This document shows, in pieces, positions 25,723-33,981 of a stretch of 64,000 nt of DNA. This DNA comes from Streptomyces formicae (GTDB lineage: Bacteria > Actinomycetota > Actinomycetes > Streptomycetales > Streptomycetaceae). The notes beneath the pieces were generated by a model that was not told the DNA's origin, made no database searches, and saw only the letters and a list, made by a program, of their open reading frames with translations. The stretch's first letter is position 1, and every line of letters begins with the position of its first letter. The stretch covers positions 7,542,001 through 7,606,000 of the forward strand of contig NZ_CP022685.1 in the NCBI RefSeq assembly GCF_002556545.1, read 5' to 3'. Position numbers and translations under genes: made by a program.

Positions 25723-26238
25723 TCAGGTCAGGGGTAGCTCGTAGCGCACCTCTGGTACGGGGGTTCCGTCGATGTCGGAGCTCTCCTCGTGGCCATCGAG
25801 GCGGAAGCCCGACTGCTCGTAGAAGCGCCGTGCGGGGGCGTTTCCCTGGAGGACCCAGAGCCTCACCCAGGGCAGGCCACGGCGGTGCGCCTCGGAGACG
25901 ACCTTGTCCATCAGCGCCGTACCGACCCCTGTGGATTGCTGCTCGGGCAGCACGTACATGGCGTACAACTCGCCGCCCCGCGGCGGCCCTTCGGGCTCCG
26001 GGTGGGGCCCGAAGCAGGCCCACCCCGCGACCTTGCCCGCGCGTTCGGCGACCCAGTTGGCCATGGCGCCGGCGCCGCGTTCCAGGAACGCGCGGCGCTG
26101 CTTGGCGTCTTCCGTCACGGACATCGAGTCCAGATAGGGCTGCGGCATGAGTCCCGTATAGGCCGTCTGCCAGCCGCGCACGCGCACTTCGGCCACTGCG
26201 TCGACGTCGTCCAGTGTCATCTCGCGTATGAGAAGCAT
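25723..26238 (-). CDS. GNAT family N-acetyltransferase
   Basis: About 171 residues from the ATG at 26238 (MLLIREMTLDDVDAVAEVRVRGW), where the GNAT domain begins; upstream extension of the frame is improbable. The family blocks are clear: AYTGLMPQPYLDSM, LYAMYVLPEQQSTGVGTALMD (acetyl-CoA loop), and LWVLQGNAPARRFYEQSGF. The substrate is unknown. The gene is divergent from the peptide gene at 26465, and a terminator-like hairpin lies between them. Confidence 0.88.
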   Translation of the reverse strand: MLLIREMTLDDVDAVAEVRVRGWQTAYTGLMPQPYLDSMSVTEDAKQRRAFLERGAGAMANWVAERAGKVAGWACFGPHPEPEGPPRGGELYAMYVLPEQQSTGVGTALMDKVVSEAHRRGLPWVRLWVLQGNAPARRFYEQSGFRLDGHEESSDIDGTPVPEVRYELPLT

Positions 26239-26313
26239 GCCGCGATGATAACGAATTACTTCACCGTCCGCCGCAATGCAGGATCCGGGGACCCCCCCGG
26301 GAATAACCGAAAG

Positions 26314-26332
26314 GAACCTTCGGGTTCGCTTT
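26314..26332 (+). terminator. UUCG-tetraloop hairpin with T-run
   Basis: GAACC-TTCG-GGTTC followed by GCTTTTC, a compact intrinsic-terminator shape about 130 bp before the precursor peptide gene. It probably insulates the peptide cluster from upstream transcription. A further short dyad (CCTCCC-CA-GGGAGG, 26375-26388) next to a TTGACA box lies between it and the gene, but no convincing -10 box is seen. Confidence 0.5.
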
Positions 26333-26464
26333 TCATGAATATGAAACATTGCCGCAACATGAGAGGTTGACATGCCTCCCCAGGGAGGGGCAAGGTGATC
26401 ATGGATGCCGGATTCCAGGAAAAAGAAAATGTGACCTTGTTCGCGTAACTCGAGAGGAATATCC

Positions 26465-26611
26465 ATGGGCGCTCAGCTGCGAGAGAATGGCGCACCCACC
26501 GAGGGGGCCACTAAGCGGATTCCTTCAGAATTCGAGCTGGAGCTTTCCGAGATCCAGCCGATTGTAGCCCTGAAGCAGGGTTGCGTGTGCCCGCCCGGGG
26601 GGTGCTCCTAA
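26465..26611 (+). CDS. RiPP precursor peptide, 48 residues, core KQGCVCPPGGCS
   Basis: A short gene not seen as a long ORF. ATG at 26465 has GAGAGGA seven bases ahead. The leader (~37 residues) is hydrophilic then acidic and amphipathic (SEFELELSEIQPIVAL), typical of leaders bound by YcaO/SagB machinery. The C-terminal part is KQGCVCPPGGCS with three Cys. It precedes a run of SagB-type proteins, a YcaO protein and an ABC exporter on the same strand. The KQGCV element resembles the RQGCVA end of trifolitoxin (recalled, not searched). Expected product: a heterocyclised or otherwise backbone-modified small peptide. Confidence 0.8.
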   Translation: MGAQLRENGAPTEGATKRIPSEFELELSEIQPIVALKQGCVCPPGGCS

Positions 26612-26637
26612 AGCAGGGCTGCATGCGCCTGCCCGGG
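26568..26637 (+). repeat. Degenerate tandem duplication of the peptide core region
   Basis: A 32-bp stretch covering the core-coding end (26568-26599) recurs at 26606-26637 with 6 differences, all transitions. The second copy, if in frame, would read LKQGCMRLPGQR and stop, but it lies after the TAA of the first. It therefore looks like a decayed second core or peptide gene. Confidence 0.75.
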
Positions 26638-26818
26638 CAGCGCTGATGTAGTCGGATCATAATCCGGGCCCCAGCCTTCCGGTGCAATCTTCTCGGCATT
26701 TATCATTCCTTTCGGCATCTGTCGTGGCGCCCAGATTCTTGGGTGGCACGGATGGGATGAGGAGATTCCAGAAATCCCCGGAATGGCTGGGGCCATGGCT
26801 TTTCAGAGAGTACGCGGA

Positions 26819-27907
26819 ATGCGAATACGACGAGCATTTGACCTGCAGGTCCAGGTCGTGGGAGAGAGCACCCTCCTCCTCAGCCCTCGTGAAGGCGTGA
26901 TCTACCGGGGGCGGGCGCTCAAGAACTCGGTCCTCAACCTGCTGCTGACGGAACTGGGTTGCTGGACGGACATCGACCAGGCGGTCCGGCGCCTGGTGGA
27001 GCTCGACGGCGGCGCACCGGAATCGGCACGCGCGCGGGTAAACCAGCTCATCGAGTCAAGGCTGCTGGTCTCGGACGAGGACTCGACCCAGCGTGATGTC
27101 TTCGCCGGAGCGGAGTCTTGGGGACACTACGGCTGGGCTGAGGCATTCGCCTACCACGCAGCCGCAGACGCGGTTCGGCGCGTGGACTACACCACACAGG
27201 ACGGTCAGCGACACGACGTGGCCGCCATGCGGAAGTACGTCGCAGAGAGTCCCGCGCCGCCTGTGTACATGCCGTCCGCCTCGGAGGAGGTATTTCCGCT
27301 CGGCCCGCCACGCACCGAGTTGGGTGCGTACACGGCCGAGCTATTGGCCGACGGCTCCCCCTCGGCGCGGGCAGGAAGGGCGCTGAGCGGCGAGGAACTC
27401 TCCACCCTCTTGTGGTACGGGTTTGGCCGCACCGGCACTAAAAAGCTGCCGGTCACTGGCGAGCACCTGCTTAAAACGAGTCCTTCAGGCGGAAGTCGGC
27501 ATCCAACAGAGGCCTACCTCGTGGTGTTGAATTCCCCCGATGTGCCCCTCGGTATCCACCACTACTCGGTGCGCGACCATGCCTTGGAGTTCATCACCGG
27601 CGATGTGGAACGGGCTTGGGTCGACCGCAACGTGATCGGGAAGCCGGAATGGACCGCTTGCGCGCCGACAGCCGTACTGATTCTCACCAGCCGGGTCGAG
27701 CTGAACATGTACCGCTATCGCGAGAACTACTCCTACCGGCCGGTGCATCACGACGTGGGGCACTTGGTTGAGACCACGTCTCTGGTCGCGCGAGCCATCG
27801 GCTGCCGGACCTTCTCCGGCTATTCAGTTGACGAACGTGCCGTCGCTTCGAAACTTGGTAACGCGCGGTTGCTCAACCCTGCTATGGCCTTCATTCTTCT
27901 GTCCTGA
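26819..27907 (+). CDS. SagB-type peptide dehydrogenase (nitroreductase fold)
   Basis: About 362 residues from the ATG at 26819 (MRIRRAF); an ATG at 26783 is also possible. The N-terminal ~140 residues are a small helical/winged domain (ALKNSVLNLLLTELG). The C-terminal FMN domain has the diagnostic SPSGGSRHP (221-229) followed by TEAYLVVLNS, and the late VHHDVGHLVETTSLVARAIG helix. In azole peptide systems this enzyme oxidises azolines to azoles using FMN. It is the most canonical of the four SagB-like proteins here and the first after the precursor. Confidence 0.88.
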   Translation: MRIRRAFDLQVQVVGESTLLLSPREGVIYRGRALKNSVLNLLLTELGCWTDIDQAVRRLVELDGGAPESARARVNQLIESRLLVSDEDSTQRDVFAGAESWGHYGWAEAFAYHAAADAVRRVDYTTQDGQRHDVAAMRKYVAESPAPPVYMPSASEEVFPLGPPRTELGAYTAELLADGSPSARAGRALSGEELSTLLWYGFGRTGTKKLPVTGEHLLKTSPSGGSRHPTEAYLVVLNSPDVPLGIHHYSVRDHALEFITGDVERAWVDRNVIGKPEWTACAPTAVLILTSRVELNMYRYRENYSYRPVHHDVGHLVETTSLVARAIGCRTFSGYSVDERAVASKLGNARLLNPAMAFILLS

Positions 27908-27928
27908 AGGCCCGAAAGAGACCCACCT

Positions 27929-28999
27929 GTGAAGTATTCACTCAATGAGTTCATGCGCATACGGCTGGAGGAACGGCCAGTATGCGACCTCCTGTTGGAA
28001 GGGCGGACGTTCCGGCTGCCCGACGCACGCTGCCTCCCCGTGCTGACCGGTATCGAGGAGCCGGTGGACCGGGACTGGCTGGTGGCCCGCTTCTCGCGGG
28101 AACTGTCCCGGGACACTGATGATGCGACCGAGTTCGTCGACCGGCTCGTCGAGAGCCGTATTCTGCGGCCCGCAGACAGCGAGCACCCGCTCATGCCGGA
28201 GGTCCGCTCCTGGCAGCAGTACGGGTGGACAGACGCGCTGATCTTCCACTGTCTGACCGAGGGCCGCCCCTACAGCGACGTGCTGGGCGCGCAGGCCCCC
28301 GAACCCGCCGGATCCGTGTTGGCCAAGCGCATCGCGCAGCAGGAGGTACCGCCCTTCTGGAAGCACCTGCCCGTGCCCTACCAGCCGCTGCCGCCCGCCC
28401 TCGACTACCCCGAGCGGGACCTCGCGGACGTTTTGCTGTCCCGGCGCAGCCATGTCGCCTGGTCGGAACAGCAGCTGACGGCGGAGCAGCTCAGCCGGGT
28501 GCTGCGGGACGCCAACGCGCCGCTGCTGGAGATGCGCTGTGCCGCCGAGCAGGACTACCGCACCTCACCGGACGTCCTGATGCGCAACACGTACGGCGAT
28601 CTGGAGACGTACGTCGTCGTGTACGACGTGGTCGGCCTGGAGCCCGGTATCTACCATTACGCGCCCGACCGGCACGCGCTGGGGCTGGTCGAGGCCGGGG
28701 ATTTCCGCGACCGGGTACGCACCGCTTTCGTCGGGCAGAAGAGTGCGGGCTCCGGTTCTTGCTCGCTTCTGATTTCGGCCGTGTGGGAGCGCCATATGTT
28801 CCGCTACGCGAACGATCCGCGCGCCTATCGAACCGTCATGACGATCATGGGCCAGTTCGCGCAGCGCTATCTAGTGGCGTGGACCGCCTTCGGCTTCACC
28901 ACGTTCCCCACCCCGGCCCACCATCCGGAACTCACCGATGCCCTGCTCGGCACGGACCGTTTCGAGGAGTCCGGAATCTATCTGATCACCGCTGGCTGA
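27929..28999 (+). CDS. SagB-like protein, second paralogue with degenerate FMN loop
   Basis: 356 residues from a GTG 21 bp after the previous gene. The overall layout matches the first SagB protein: an N-terminal helical domain (RLPDARCLPVLTGIEEPVDRDWLVA), then a nitroreductase half with QQLTAEQLSRVLRDANAP, LETYVVVYDVVGLEPGIYHY and FRYANDPRAYRTVMTIMGQFAQRYLVA. The S-P-S-G-G-x-R-H-P loop is replaced by RTSPDVLMRNTYG, so FMN binding or catalysis may differ. It may form a heterodimer with the canonical enzyme or bind the peptide. Confidence 0.78.
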   Translation: MKYSLNEFMRIRLEERPVCDLLLEGRTFRLPDARCLPVLTGIEEPVDRDWLVARFSRELSRDTDDATEFVDRLVESRILRPADSEHPLMPEVRSWQQYGWTDALIFHCLTEGRPYSDVLGAQAPEPAGSVLAKRIAQQEVPPFWKHLPVPYQPLPPALDYPERDLADVLLSRRSHVAWSEQQLTAEQLSRVLRDANAPLLEMRCAAEQDYRTSPDVLMRNTYGDLETYVVVYDVVGLEPGIYHYAPDRHALGLVEAGDFRDRVRTAFVGQKSAGSGSCSLLISAVWERHMFRYANDPRAYRTVMTIMGQFAQRYLVAWTAFGFTTFPTPAHHPELTDALLGTDRFEESGIYLITAG

Positions 29000-29009
29000 C
29001 GGGATTTCC

Positions 29010-29762
29010 ATGAGCGACACCACTGTCGATGTGCCGCCTTCCTATTACGTCCAGGGGGCCGTCGGCTTCCATCGCCAGTCCAGTTACGGCAACTTCCCAG
29101 AGCCGCGGCACCCCGCACTGATGCCAGGGCCCCAGGACTCCGCAGCCGGTGTCGTGGAGCCCGGCCGCACAGCCGGGGAAGTCCCCGCACCCGTCCCCGA
29201 ACTCCTGGCGAACCTCACGGCGCTGCTGGCCCGCCGGGCTTCGCACCGGGTGCGCGGAGCCCGCCTGTCCAAGACACTGCTGGCCGACTGCCTGCGCATG
29301 GCACTGGCCCCCTCCCCCGCCACGCGCCGCCGCCCCTATGCCAGCGCCGGGAACACCTGCCCGATCACCCCGTACCTCCTGGTCCAGGACGTTCCCGAGA
29401 TGGAGCCGGGCCTGCTTCTGCGCTGGGACCCGGACACTGCCGCGCTACGGCCCCTCGGCCGCCGCGAGAGTGCGCACGCAGACCTGCTGCGCACCCAGCA
29501 ACTCAACGCCCGCACGGTGCAGGCGGTGGTCCTGCTGGTCGCCGACCTCCAGGAGATCGGCGCACGCTATGGGGAACGCTCCTATCGCTACGCTCTGGTG
29601 GAGGCCGGGCAGATCGCCCAGAACCTCTCCCTCGTCTTCACCGCGGCCGGTGTCGCGCACTGCCCGGTCGGCGGGTTCGACGACGTGGCGGCGCGCGAAC
29701 TGCTCGGTGCGAGGGATCCGTCCGAAGCCGCACTCTGCGTCCATACGGTGGCCCTGCCGTGA
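29010..29762 (+). CDS. SagB/McbC-type dehydrogenase, compact
   Basis: 250 residues without the N-terminal helical domain, close to the McbC length. It has LLADCLRMALA, RPYASAGNTCPITPYLLVQ (variant of the SPSGGxRxP loop), and the strong C-terminal block SYRYALVEAGQIAQNLSLVFTAAG then HCPVGGFDD, the FMN/isoalloxazine contact region of this family. It starts 10 bp after the previous stop and its TGA overlaps the next GTG. Likely a flavin oxidoreductase on the precursor peptide. Confidence 0.82.
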   Translation: MSDTTVDVPPSYYVQGAVGFHRQSSYGNFPEPRHPALMPGPQDSAAGVVEPGRTAGEVPAPVPELLANLTALLARRASHRVRGARLSKTLLADCLRMALAPSPATRRRPYASAGNTCPITPYLLVQDVPEMEPGLLLRWDPDTAALRPLGRRESAHADLLRTQQLNARTVQAVVLLVADLQEIGARYGERSYRYALVEAGQIAQNLSLVFTAAGVAHCPVGGFDDVAARELLGARDPSEAALCVHTVALP

Positions 29763-30985
29763 CGGACGGCGGGTACCTCGGGCCGGCTCCCGAGGAGGTT
29801 GCCGTGCGCTGCCAGGGCTGTCACCTGCTGTGGGCAGCCGAAGCCCGGGCGGGCGGCTGGCCGGTGCACGCCGCGGACGGGCCGGTGCTGCCGCATCCGC
29901 TGTGCCCGCGCGGCCACGACGGTCATCTTGACAAGGCCCCCGCGGAGAGGCCAGTGGACCTCGCTCCCTCTGCCGGGCCGCTGCTCGCCGAACGCCTCGT
30001 CCATGAACCAGGGTTGGACCTGTGGATGTCGGACGTCGTGCTCACCACGCCGGTCGGGCCGCACGGCCACGCCGCTGTGGTGGGTGGCGGCCTGTCGCGC
30101 GACCGGGAGACCTCGCGACTGATCGGCTGGGCCGAGGCCATCGAACGACGCTGCGCACTGCGGCGGCCCCGGGGCGCCGTGCGCCGCCTGTCCGACGGCC
30201 TGGCGGAAGGGGCAGCCCTGCGCTCATGGCACGTGGCGGGCAAGTACCTCGCCACGGGGGAACCCACCTGGATACCGCTGGCTGACGCGACGCTGACCGG
30301 AACGACTGACAGCACGGGCATGGCAGCCTTCCCCACCCTCGACGGCGCGCTCCGCGGTGGCCTGCGCGAATGGGGGGAACGCGCGGCACTGGCCCAGTGG
30401 TGGAGCGGCGGCACGGGTGTGCGCTGCTGGGACCACACCGGCCTGGCGGCATCCCTGCTGGCCGCTTCGGCCACGGTCGCCTCCGGAGCCACATGCCAGG
30501 TGTGGCACACCTCGTGGGGGCCGCTGCAGGTCGCAGGATGCCTCCTGATAACGCCGACAGAAACAGGGCCACGCGCCATTTTCGGCTCCGGCGCGGCCGC
30601 CGACACCGCCTCGGCAGTGGTATCCGCATACCACGAGGCACTGCAACTGCACGTGACGGCGGGCGTGATACGCGGCCCGGACGGCGCGGCCCGGTTCGGT
30701 CCCCAATACGTGGGAGCGCCGCTGTCCGAAGAGTTCCTCAACCGGTTCTGTGCCGAGTTCCCGGTGGAGCGCGGCTGCGCCGCTGTCCCGGAGAACCGTG
30801 AAGGGCGCGACACCGACCTGAACGGGCTCCTCGCCGCAGCCGGTCCACGTACCGCTGCCGTCGACTGTGCCGACCCTCTCGCGGACGCGCTCGGGCTGCA
30901 CGTGGTCCGAGTCGTCTGCCCGGACTTGCCCCGCTGGTCGGCGCGCACCGCCTCCCCTACCGGACTGACCCCCGCGTTCCTGTGA
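29759..30985 (+). CDS. YcaO family protein with N-terminal zinc-ribbon-like segment
   Basis: 408 residues from a GTG overlapping the previous stop. An N-terminal Cys cluster (C18-QG-C21 ... C49-PRG-H53) suggests a zinc site. The YcaO core follows: GWAEAIERR (~123-131), DSTGMAAFPTLDGALRGGLREWGERAALAQWW (~184-215 in short blocks), LIGWAEAIE and ECR-like EA-I-E residues that contact ATP-Mg. YcaO enzymes use ATP to activate a backbone amide for azoline, thioamide or amidine formation. No separate ThiF/Ocin or TfuA partner is found in the cluster. The C-terminus lacks an obvious PxPxP tail (ends TGLTPAFL). Confidence 0.83.
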   Translation: MTDGGYLGPAPEEVAVRCQGCHLLWAAEARAGGWPVHAADGPVLPHPLCPRGHDGHLDKAPAERPVDLAPSAGPLLAERLVHEPGLDLWMSDVVLTTPVGPHGHAAVVGGGLSRDRETSRLIGWAEAIERRCALRRPRGAVRRLSDGLAEGAALRSWHVAGKYLATGEPTWIPLADATLTGTTDSTGMAAFPTLDGALRGGLREWGERAALAQWWSGGTGVRCWDHTGLAASLLAASATVASGATCQVWHTSWGPLQVAGCLLITPTETGPRAIFGSGAAADTASAVVSAYHEALQLHVTAGVIRGPDGAARFGPQYVGAPLSEEFLNRFCAEFPVERGCAAVPENREGRDTDLNGLLAAAGPRTAAVDCADPLADALGLHVVRVVCPDLPRWSARTASPTGLTPAFL

Positions 30986-31013
30986 GCGCGAACGCGACAG
31001 AAAAGAAAACCAC

Positions 31014-32030
31014 GTGAGTGATCATCAGCCTGACCTTCAGCGGTGGGCCGTCTCGCCGACCGTGTCCCTGGTCCGGCTCGACGGCACATGGCTGTGGGAG
31101 GACCCCGCCCGGGGCGCGCACCGCCGTCTGCGCACCATGCCCTCCTGGCTGGGGCCTCTGTTGGCCCGGCTGCTGGCCGGACCCGCGCTGCCGTGGCAGT
31201 CGCTGACCTCAGCGGCCGAGGATTGTGGCGTGCCCGCCGACCGGACCGAGGGCTGTCTCAACTCCCTGGTGACCGCCGGCCTGCTGGTGTCCGGCGGCAC
31301 CACCGGTCCTGACCGGGACACTGCCGCGCTGCGGGACCGGCAGTGGGCCCTGGTGTCGCCCCCGGCCGACTACACACGGCCCAGCACTGTCGATGAGGAC
31401 ATCACACTCATGTGGCGCCAGGCGGCCGCGGAGGTGCCGCCACCGGCCTACCACCGCTTTGGCGACGGTCCGCGCGTGGCACTGCCCCATCCGGTGCTGG
31501 ACGCGCCTGGGCATCCGCTCGATGCCCTAGGGCACCTGCTGTATCTGACACACGGAGTGCTGGAGGACGCGGCCATCGGACCGCTGCCCAGAACCCGGCG
31601 AGTGCCGCCCTCACACGGCGCCGCGCACCCGTTCGACCTGACGGTGACCACCCGAACAGTGCTGGAGGAGGTGAGCACGTATGGGTACGACCCCTCGGAG
31701 CACGCTTTGGTGCCGCTGGCCGACGAAGTCCCGGAAACAGGGACGCCCGCGGCGGAGCCCGACTTGCTGCCCGAGGCCGATGTGCTGACCATCCACCTCG
31801 TCGCCGAGCGCGTGCAGTGGCGCTACCGCAGCAGCACTGCGTACCCGACGATCTTCCTGGACCTGGGGCATCTCGTGGAAACCCTGTACACCACTGCCGC
31901 TCACCTCGGATGGCAGGTCACCGATCTCCCCTCGCGCGGGGCTCCGTTGTTCAGGCCAAGAGCCGAGACCGGGACCGTACTGACGCGCCTGGCCCTGCGG
32001 CACCGTCCTGTCGCCGGGGGCGAGCGGTGA
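31014..32030 (+). CDS. SagB-like protein, third full-length paralogue, divergent
   Basis: 338 residues. The N-terminal helical domain (GAHRRLRTMPSWLGPLLARLLAG, DRTEGCLNSLVTAGLLVSGG) parallels that of the first two SagB paralogues. The C-terminal half retains the late helix FLDLGHLVETLYTTAAHLGWQV, but the Ser-Gly FMN loop is reduced to RVPPSHGAAHPFDLTV. Probably a non-catalytic or altered nitroreductase-fold partner, perhaps for leader binding. Its TGA overlaps the GTG of the next gene. Confidence 0.65.
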   Translation: MSDHQPDLQRWAVSPTVSLVRLDGTWLWEDPARGAHRRLRTMPSWLGPLLARLLAGPALPWQSLTSAAEDCGVPADRTEGCLNSLVTAGLLVSGGTTGPDRDTAALRDRQWALVSPPADYTRPSTVDEDITLMWRQAAAEVPPPAYHRFGDGPRVALPHPVLDAPGHPLDALGHLLYLTHGVLEDAAIGPLPRTRRVPPSHGAAHPFDLTVTTRTVLEEVSTYGYDPSEHALVPLADEVPETGTPAAEPDLLPEADVLTIHLVAERVQWRYRSSTAYPTIFLDLGHLVETLYTTAAHLGWQVTDLPSRGAPLFRPRAETGTVLTRLALRHRPVAGGER

Positions 32031-32980
32031 CCGCCGGGCTGCGAGCGGCACTCGATGGCCTGCGGCACGCACTGCGAACGGGCTCTCCGGAGCAAGGCCG
32101 CGCCGCCCTGCACCAGGTCGCCGCCGTAGCCGGCCCTTTGCTGGCCGGACCCACCGTGGCAGCCATCGAACACGGCCTGCGCACCGGGTCCTGGACAGCG
32201 GCCGGTGACGACGCCCTGCGCACCGCGCTGGTACGCCCCAGCGCGGCATGGATCGTCGTGTTGCCGCCGGGCACGACGGGTGCCACCCCCGCGGTGCTGT
32301 GGAGCGAACCGTGGTGGACCGGACAGGGGATCGTAAAACCAGCCGTCATCGCGGGCGCCGAGTCGACGCAGGCGCTGTTCGGCTACCGGACGTCGAGTAC
32401 ACCGCCGACCGTGCTCGCCCGCCGCATCCGCTTCGGTCCCGAGGCGCTGGCGGGTGCCGACGCACTGGGACGGCTGCCGCTGGGCACCAGCCCGCCAGCG
32501 CGTGCTGCCCACCCGGTCTGGCTGCTACTCGCCCCAAGTCCCGCGGACGGTTCGCAGCCACACGGCACATCCGGAGCACACGCCCACACCACGTGGGCGG
32601 TTCACGCGTGTCTGCTCGGGAGTGAGGGGCCGCTCAGTCCGCGTCGGATCCGCCTGCGCGGTGCTTCGGACTCCCGGCTGTGGCAAGCCTCCGCGCTGGT
32701 GGGCGTCCTGGCCGGATGGCTTGCCCACTCCCGGACCGGGCAGACCGCGCCAGCGGGCTCCGCATCCCTGGCGTTGTCCGGCATAGCGGACACCGCCAGG
32801 GATGCGGGGCCCGGGCACCAGGCGGTACGGGACGTTCTGGAGATGTGGCACGGGCCGGACCCCACCACCCGCGCACGGGAGTTGCTGCGCGCCTGCTTGC
32901 CGCTGCTGATGGCCGACGAGCCGACCGCCTTCGAGCGATTCGGCCGATGGTTCGACAAGGAACGAGACGGAAGACCATGA
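32027..32980 (+). CDS. Unknown protein of the peptide cluster
   Basis: 317 residues, GTG start overlapping the previous TGA; its own stop overlaps the ATG of the ABC ATPase, so it is embedded in the operon. No motif is recognised. It is Ala/Gly-rich with segments GLRHALRTGSPEQGRAALHQ, PSAAWIVVLPPGT, TTWAVHACLLGSEGPLSPRR and a C-terminal MADEPTAFERFGRW. From its position it could be the missing leader-binding or scaffold partner for YcaO, or an exporter accessory. That is inference from context only. Confidence 0.6.
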   Translation: MTAGLRAALDGLRHALRTGSPEQGRAALHQVAAVAGPLLAGPTVAAIEHGLRTGSWTAAGDDALRTALVRPSAAWIVVLPPGTTGATPAVLWSEPWWTGQGIVKPAVIAGAESTQALFGYRTSSTPPTVLARRIRFGPEALAGADALGRLPLGTSPPARAAHPVWLLLAPSPADGSQPHGTSGAHAHTTWAVHACLLGSEGPLSPRRIRLRGASDSRLWQASALVGVLAGWLAHSRTGQTAPAGSASLALSGIADTARDAGPGHQAVRDVLEMWHGPDPTTRARELLRACLPLLMADEPTAFERFGRWFDKERDGRP

Positions 32981-33981
32981 ACGCCATAGAAGTTCGCGAT
33001 GTGCACCGAGTGTTCCGGTCGACCCGCAGGACCCGGCTGCGCGCGCAGCACACCGAGACGACGGCCCTGCGCGGCATCGACCTGGACGTGCAGGCGGGCA
33101 GTCTCTTCGGGCTGCTCGGCCCGAACGGCGCGGGCAAGACGACGACCGTGAAGATTCTGACGACACTGCTGCTGCCGACCAGCGGCCGGGTATGGGTGGA
33201 CGGCATTGACGCCGTCGCCCAGCCCCAGGAAGTGCGCCGCCGCATCGGCTGCGCACTGGGCGGGGACCGCGGGTTCTACGACCGGCTGAGCGCCGAGGAC
33301 AACCTGCGCTACTTCGCCGACCTGTACGGCATCGAGCCGCGCGCGCAGCGCACCCGGGTCGCCGAGGTGCTGGCGCTGGCGGACCTTGCGGACCGGCGCA
33401 AGGACCGTGTAGAGGGCTATTCACGCGGCATGAAACAGCGGCTGCACATCGCGCGCAGTCTGCTGCGGGACCCGGACGTACTGTTCCTGGACGAGCCGAC
33501 CAACGGGCTCGACCCGGTGGCGGCCCGGGATATCCGGGCGGCGATCAATCAACTGCGATCGGCCGGCAAGACGATCTTGCTGACCACGCACTACATGTTC
33601 GAGGCGGAGGAACTGTGCGACCGCCTCGCGGTGATCAGCGACGGCCGGATCGTCGTCGAAGGCACGGCGCAGGACTTGGCGGCCGAGGCGCGCACCGGGG
33701 TGGTGGTGCGTGCCGAGACCCGGGGCGCCGAACCGTTGCTATGTCAGCTGCTCGAAGCCCGGGCCGATGTACTGAACGCGTCGCAGGAACTGCTGGACGA
33801 CCGGGAGCTGACCACCGTGCGCATGACGCATGGGCGGCGTACGGAGGCCGAGCACCTGGTGCGCGAGGTCCTCGAAGATGCCCCGCACGTCCGCGTACTG
33901 GACATCGCCTCCCGGGAGCCGAGCCTGGAGGACAGCTATGTGGCCCTGGTGAGCCGCAGCCTGACCGGAACCGCGCGATGA
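32977..33981 (+). CDS. ABC transporter ATP-binding protein, peptide exporter
   Basis: 334 residues, starting ATGA on the previous stop. Walker A GLLGPNGAGKTTTVKIL, Q-loop region RRIGCALGGDRGFYD, signature YSRGMKQRLHIARSLL, Walker B DVLFLDEPTNGLDPVAARD and the switch His in LLTTHYMFEAEEL. The C-terminal extension (~220-334) is like that of DrrA/CcmA-type multidrug and bacteriocin exporters. With two permease genes directly downstream it would export, or give immunity to, the modified peptide. Confidence 0.93.
   Translation: MNAIEVRDVHRVFRSTRRTRLRAQHTETTALRGIDLDVQAGSLFGLLGPNGAGKTTTVKILTTLLLPTSGRVWVDGIDAVAQPQEVRRRIGCALGGDRGFYDRLSAEDNLRYFADLYGIEPRAQRTRVAEVLALADLADRRKDRVEGYSRGMKQRLHIARSLLRDPDVLFLDEPTNGLDPVAARDIRAAINQLRSAGKTILLTTHYMFEAEELCDRLAVISDGRIVVEGTAQDLAAEARTGVVVRAETRGAEPLLCQLLEARADVLNASQELLDDRELTTVRMTHGRRTEAEHLVREVLEDAPHVRVLDIASREPSLEDSYVALVSRSLTGTAR

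Noticed and set aside
26367..26400. TTGACA box as a sigma-70 promoter for the peptide cluster
   Set aside because: A good -35 match, but no acceptable -10 hexamer at 16-19 bp; kept only as a possibility.
26349..26567. 72-codon plus-strand frame covering the precursor start
   Set aside because: Out of frame with the precursor, no ribosome site; its end falls inside the better-supported 48-codon gene.
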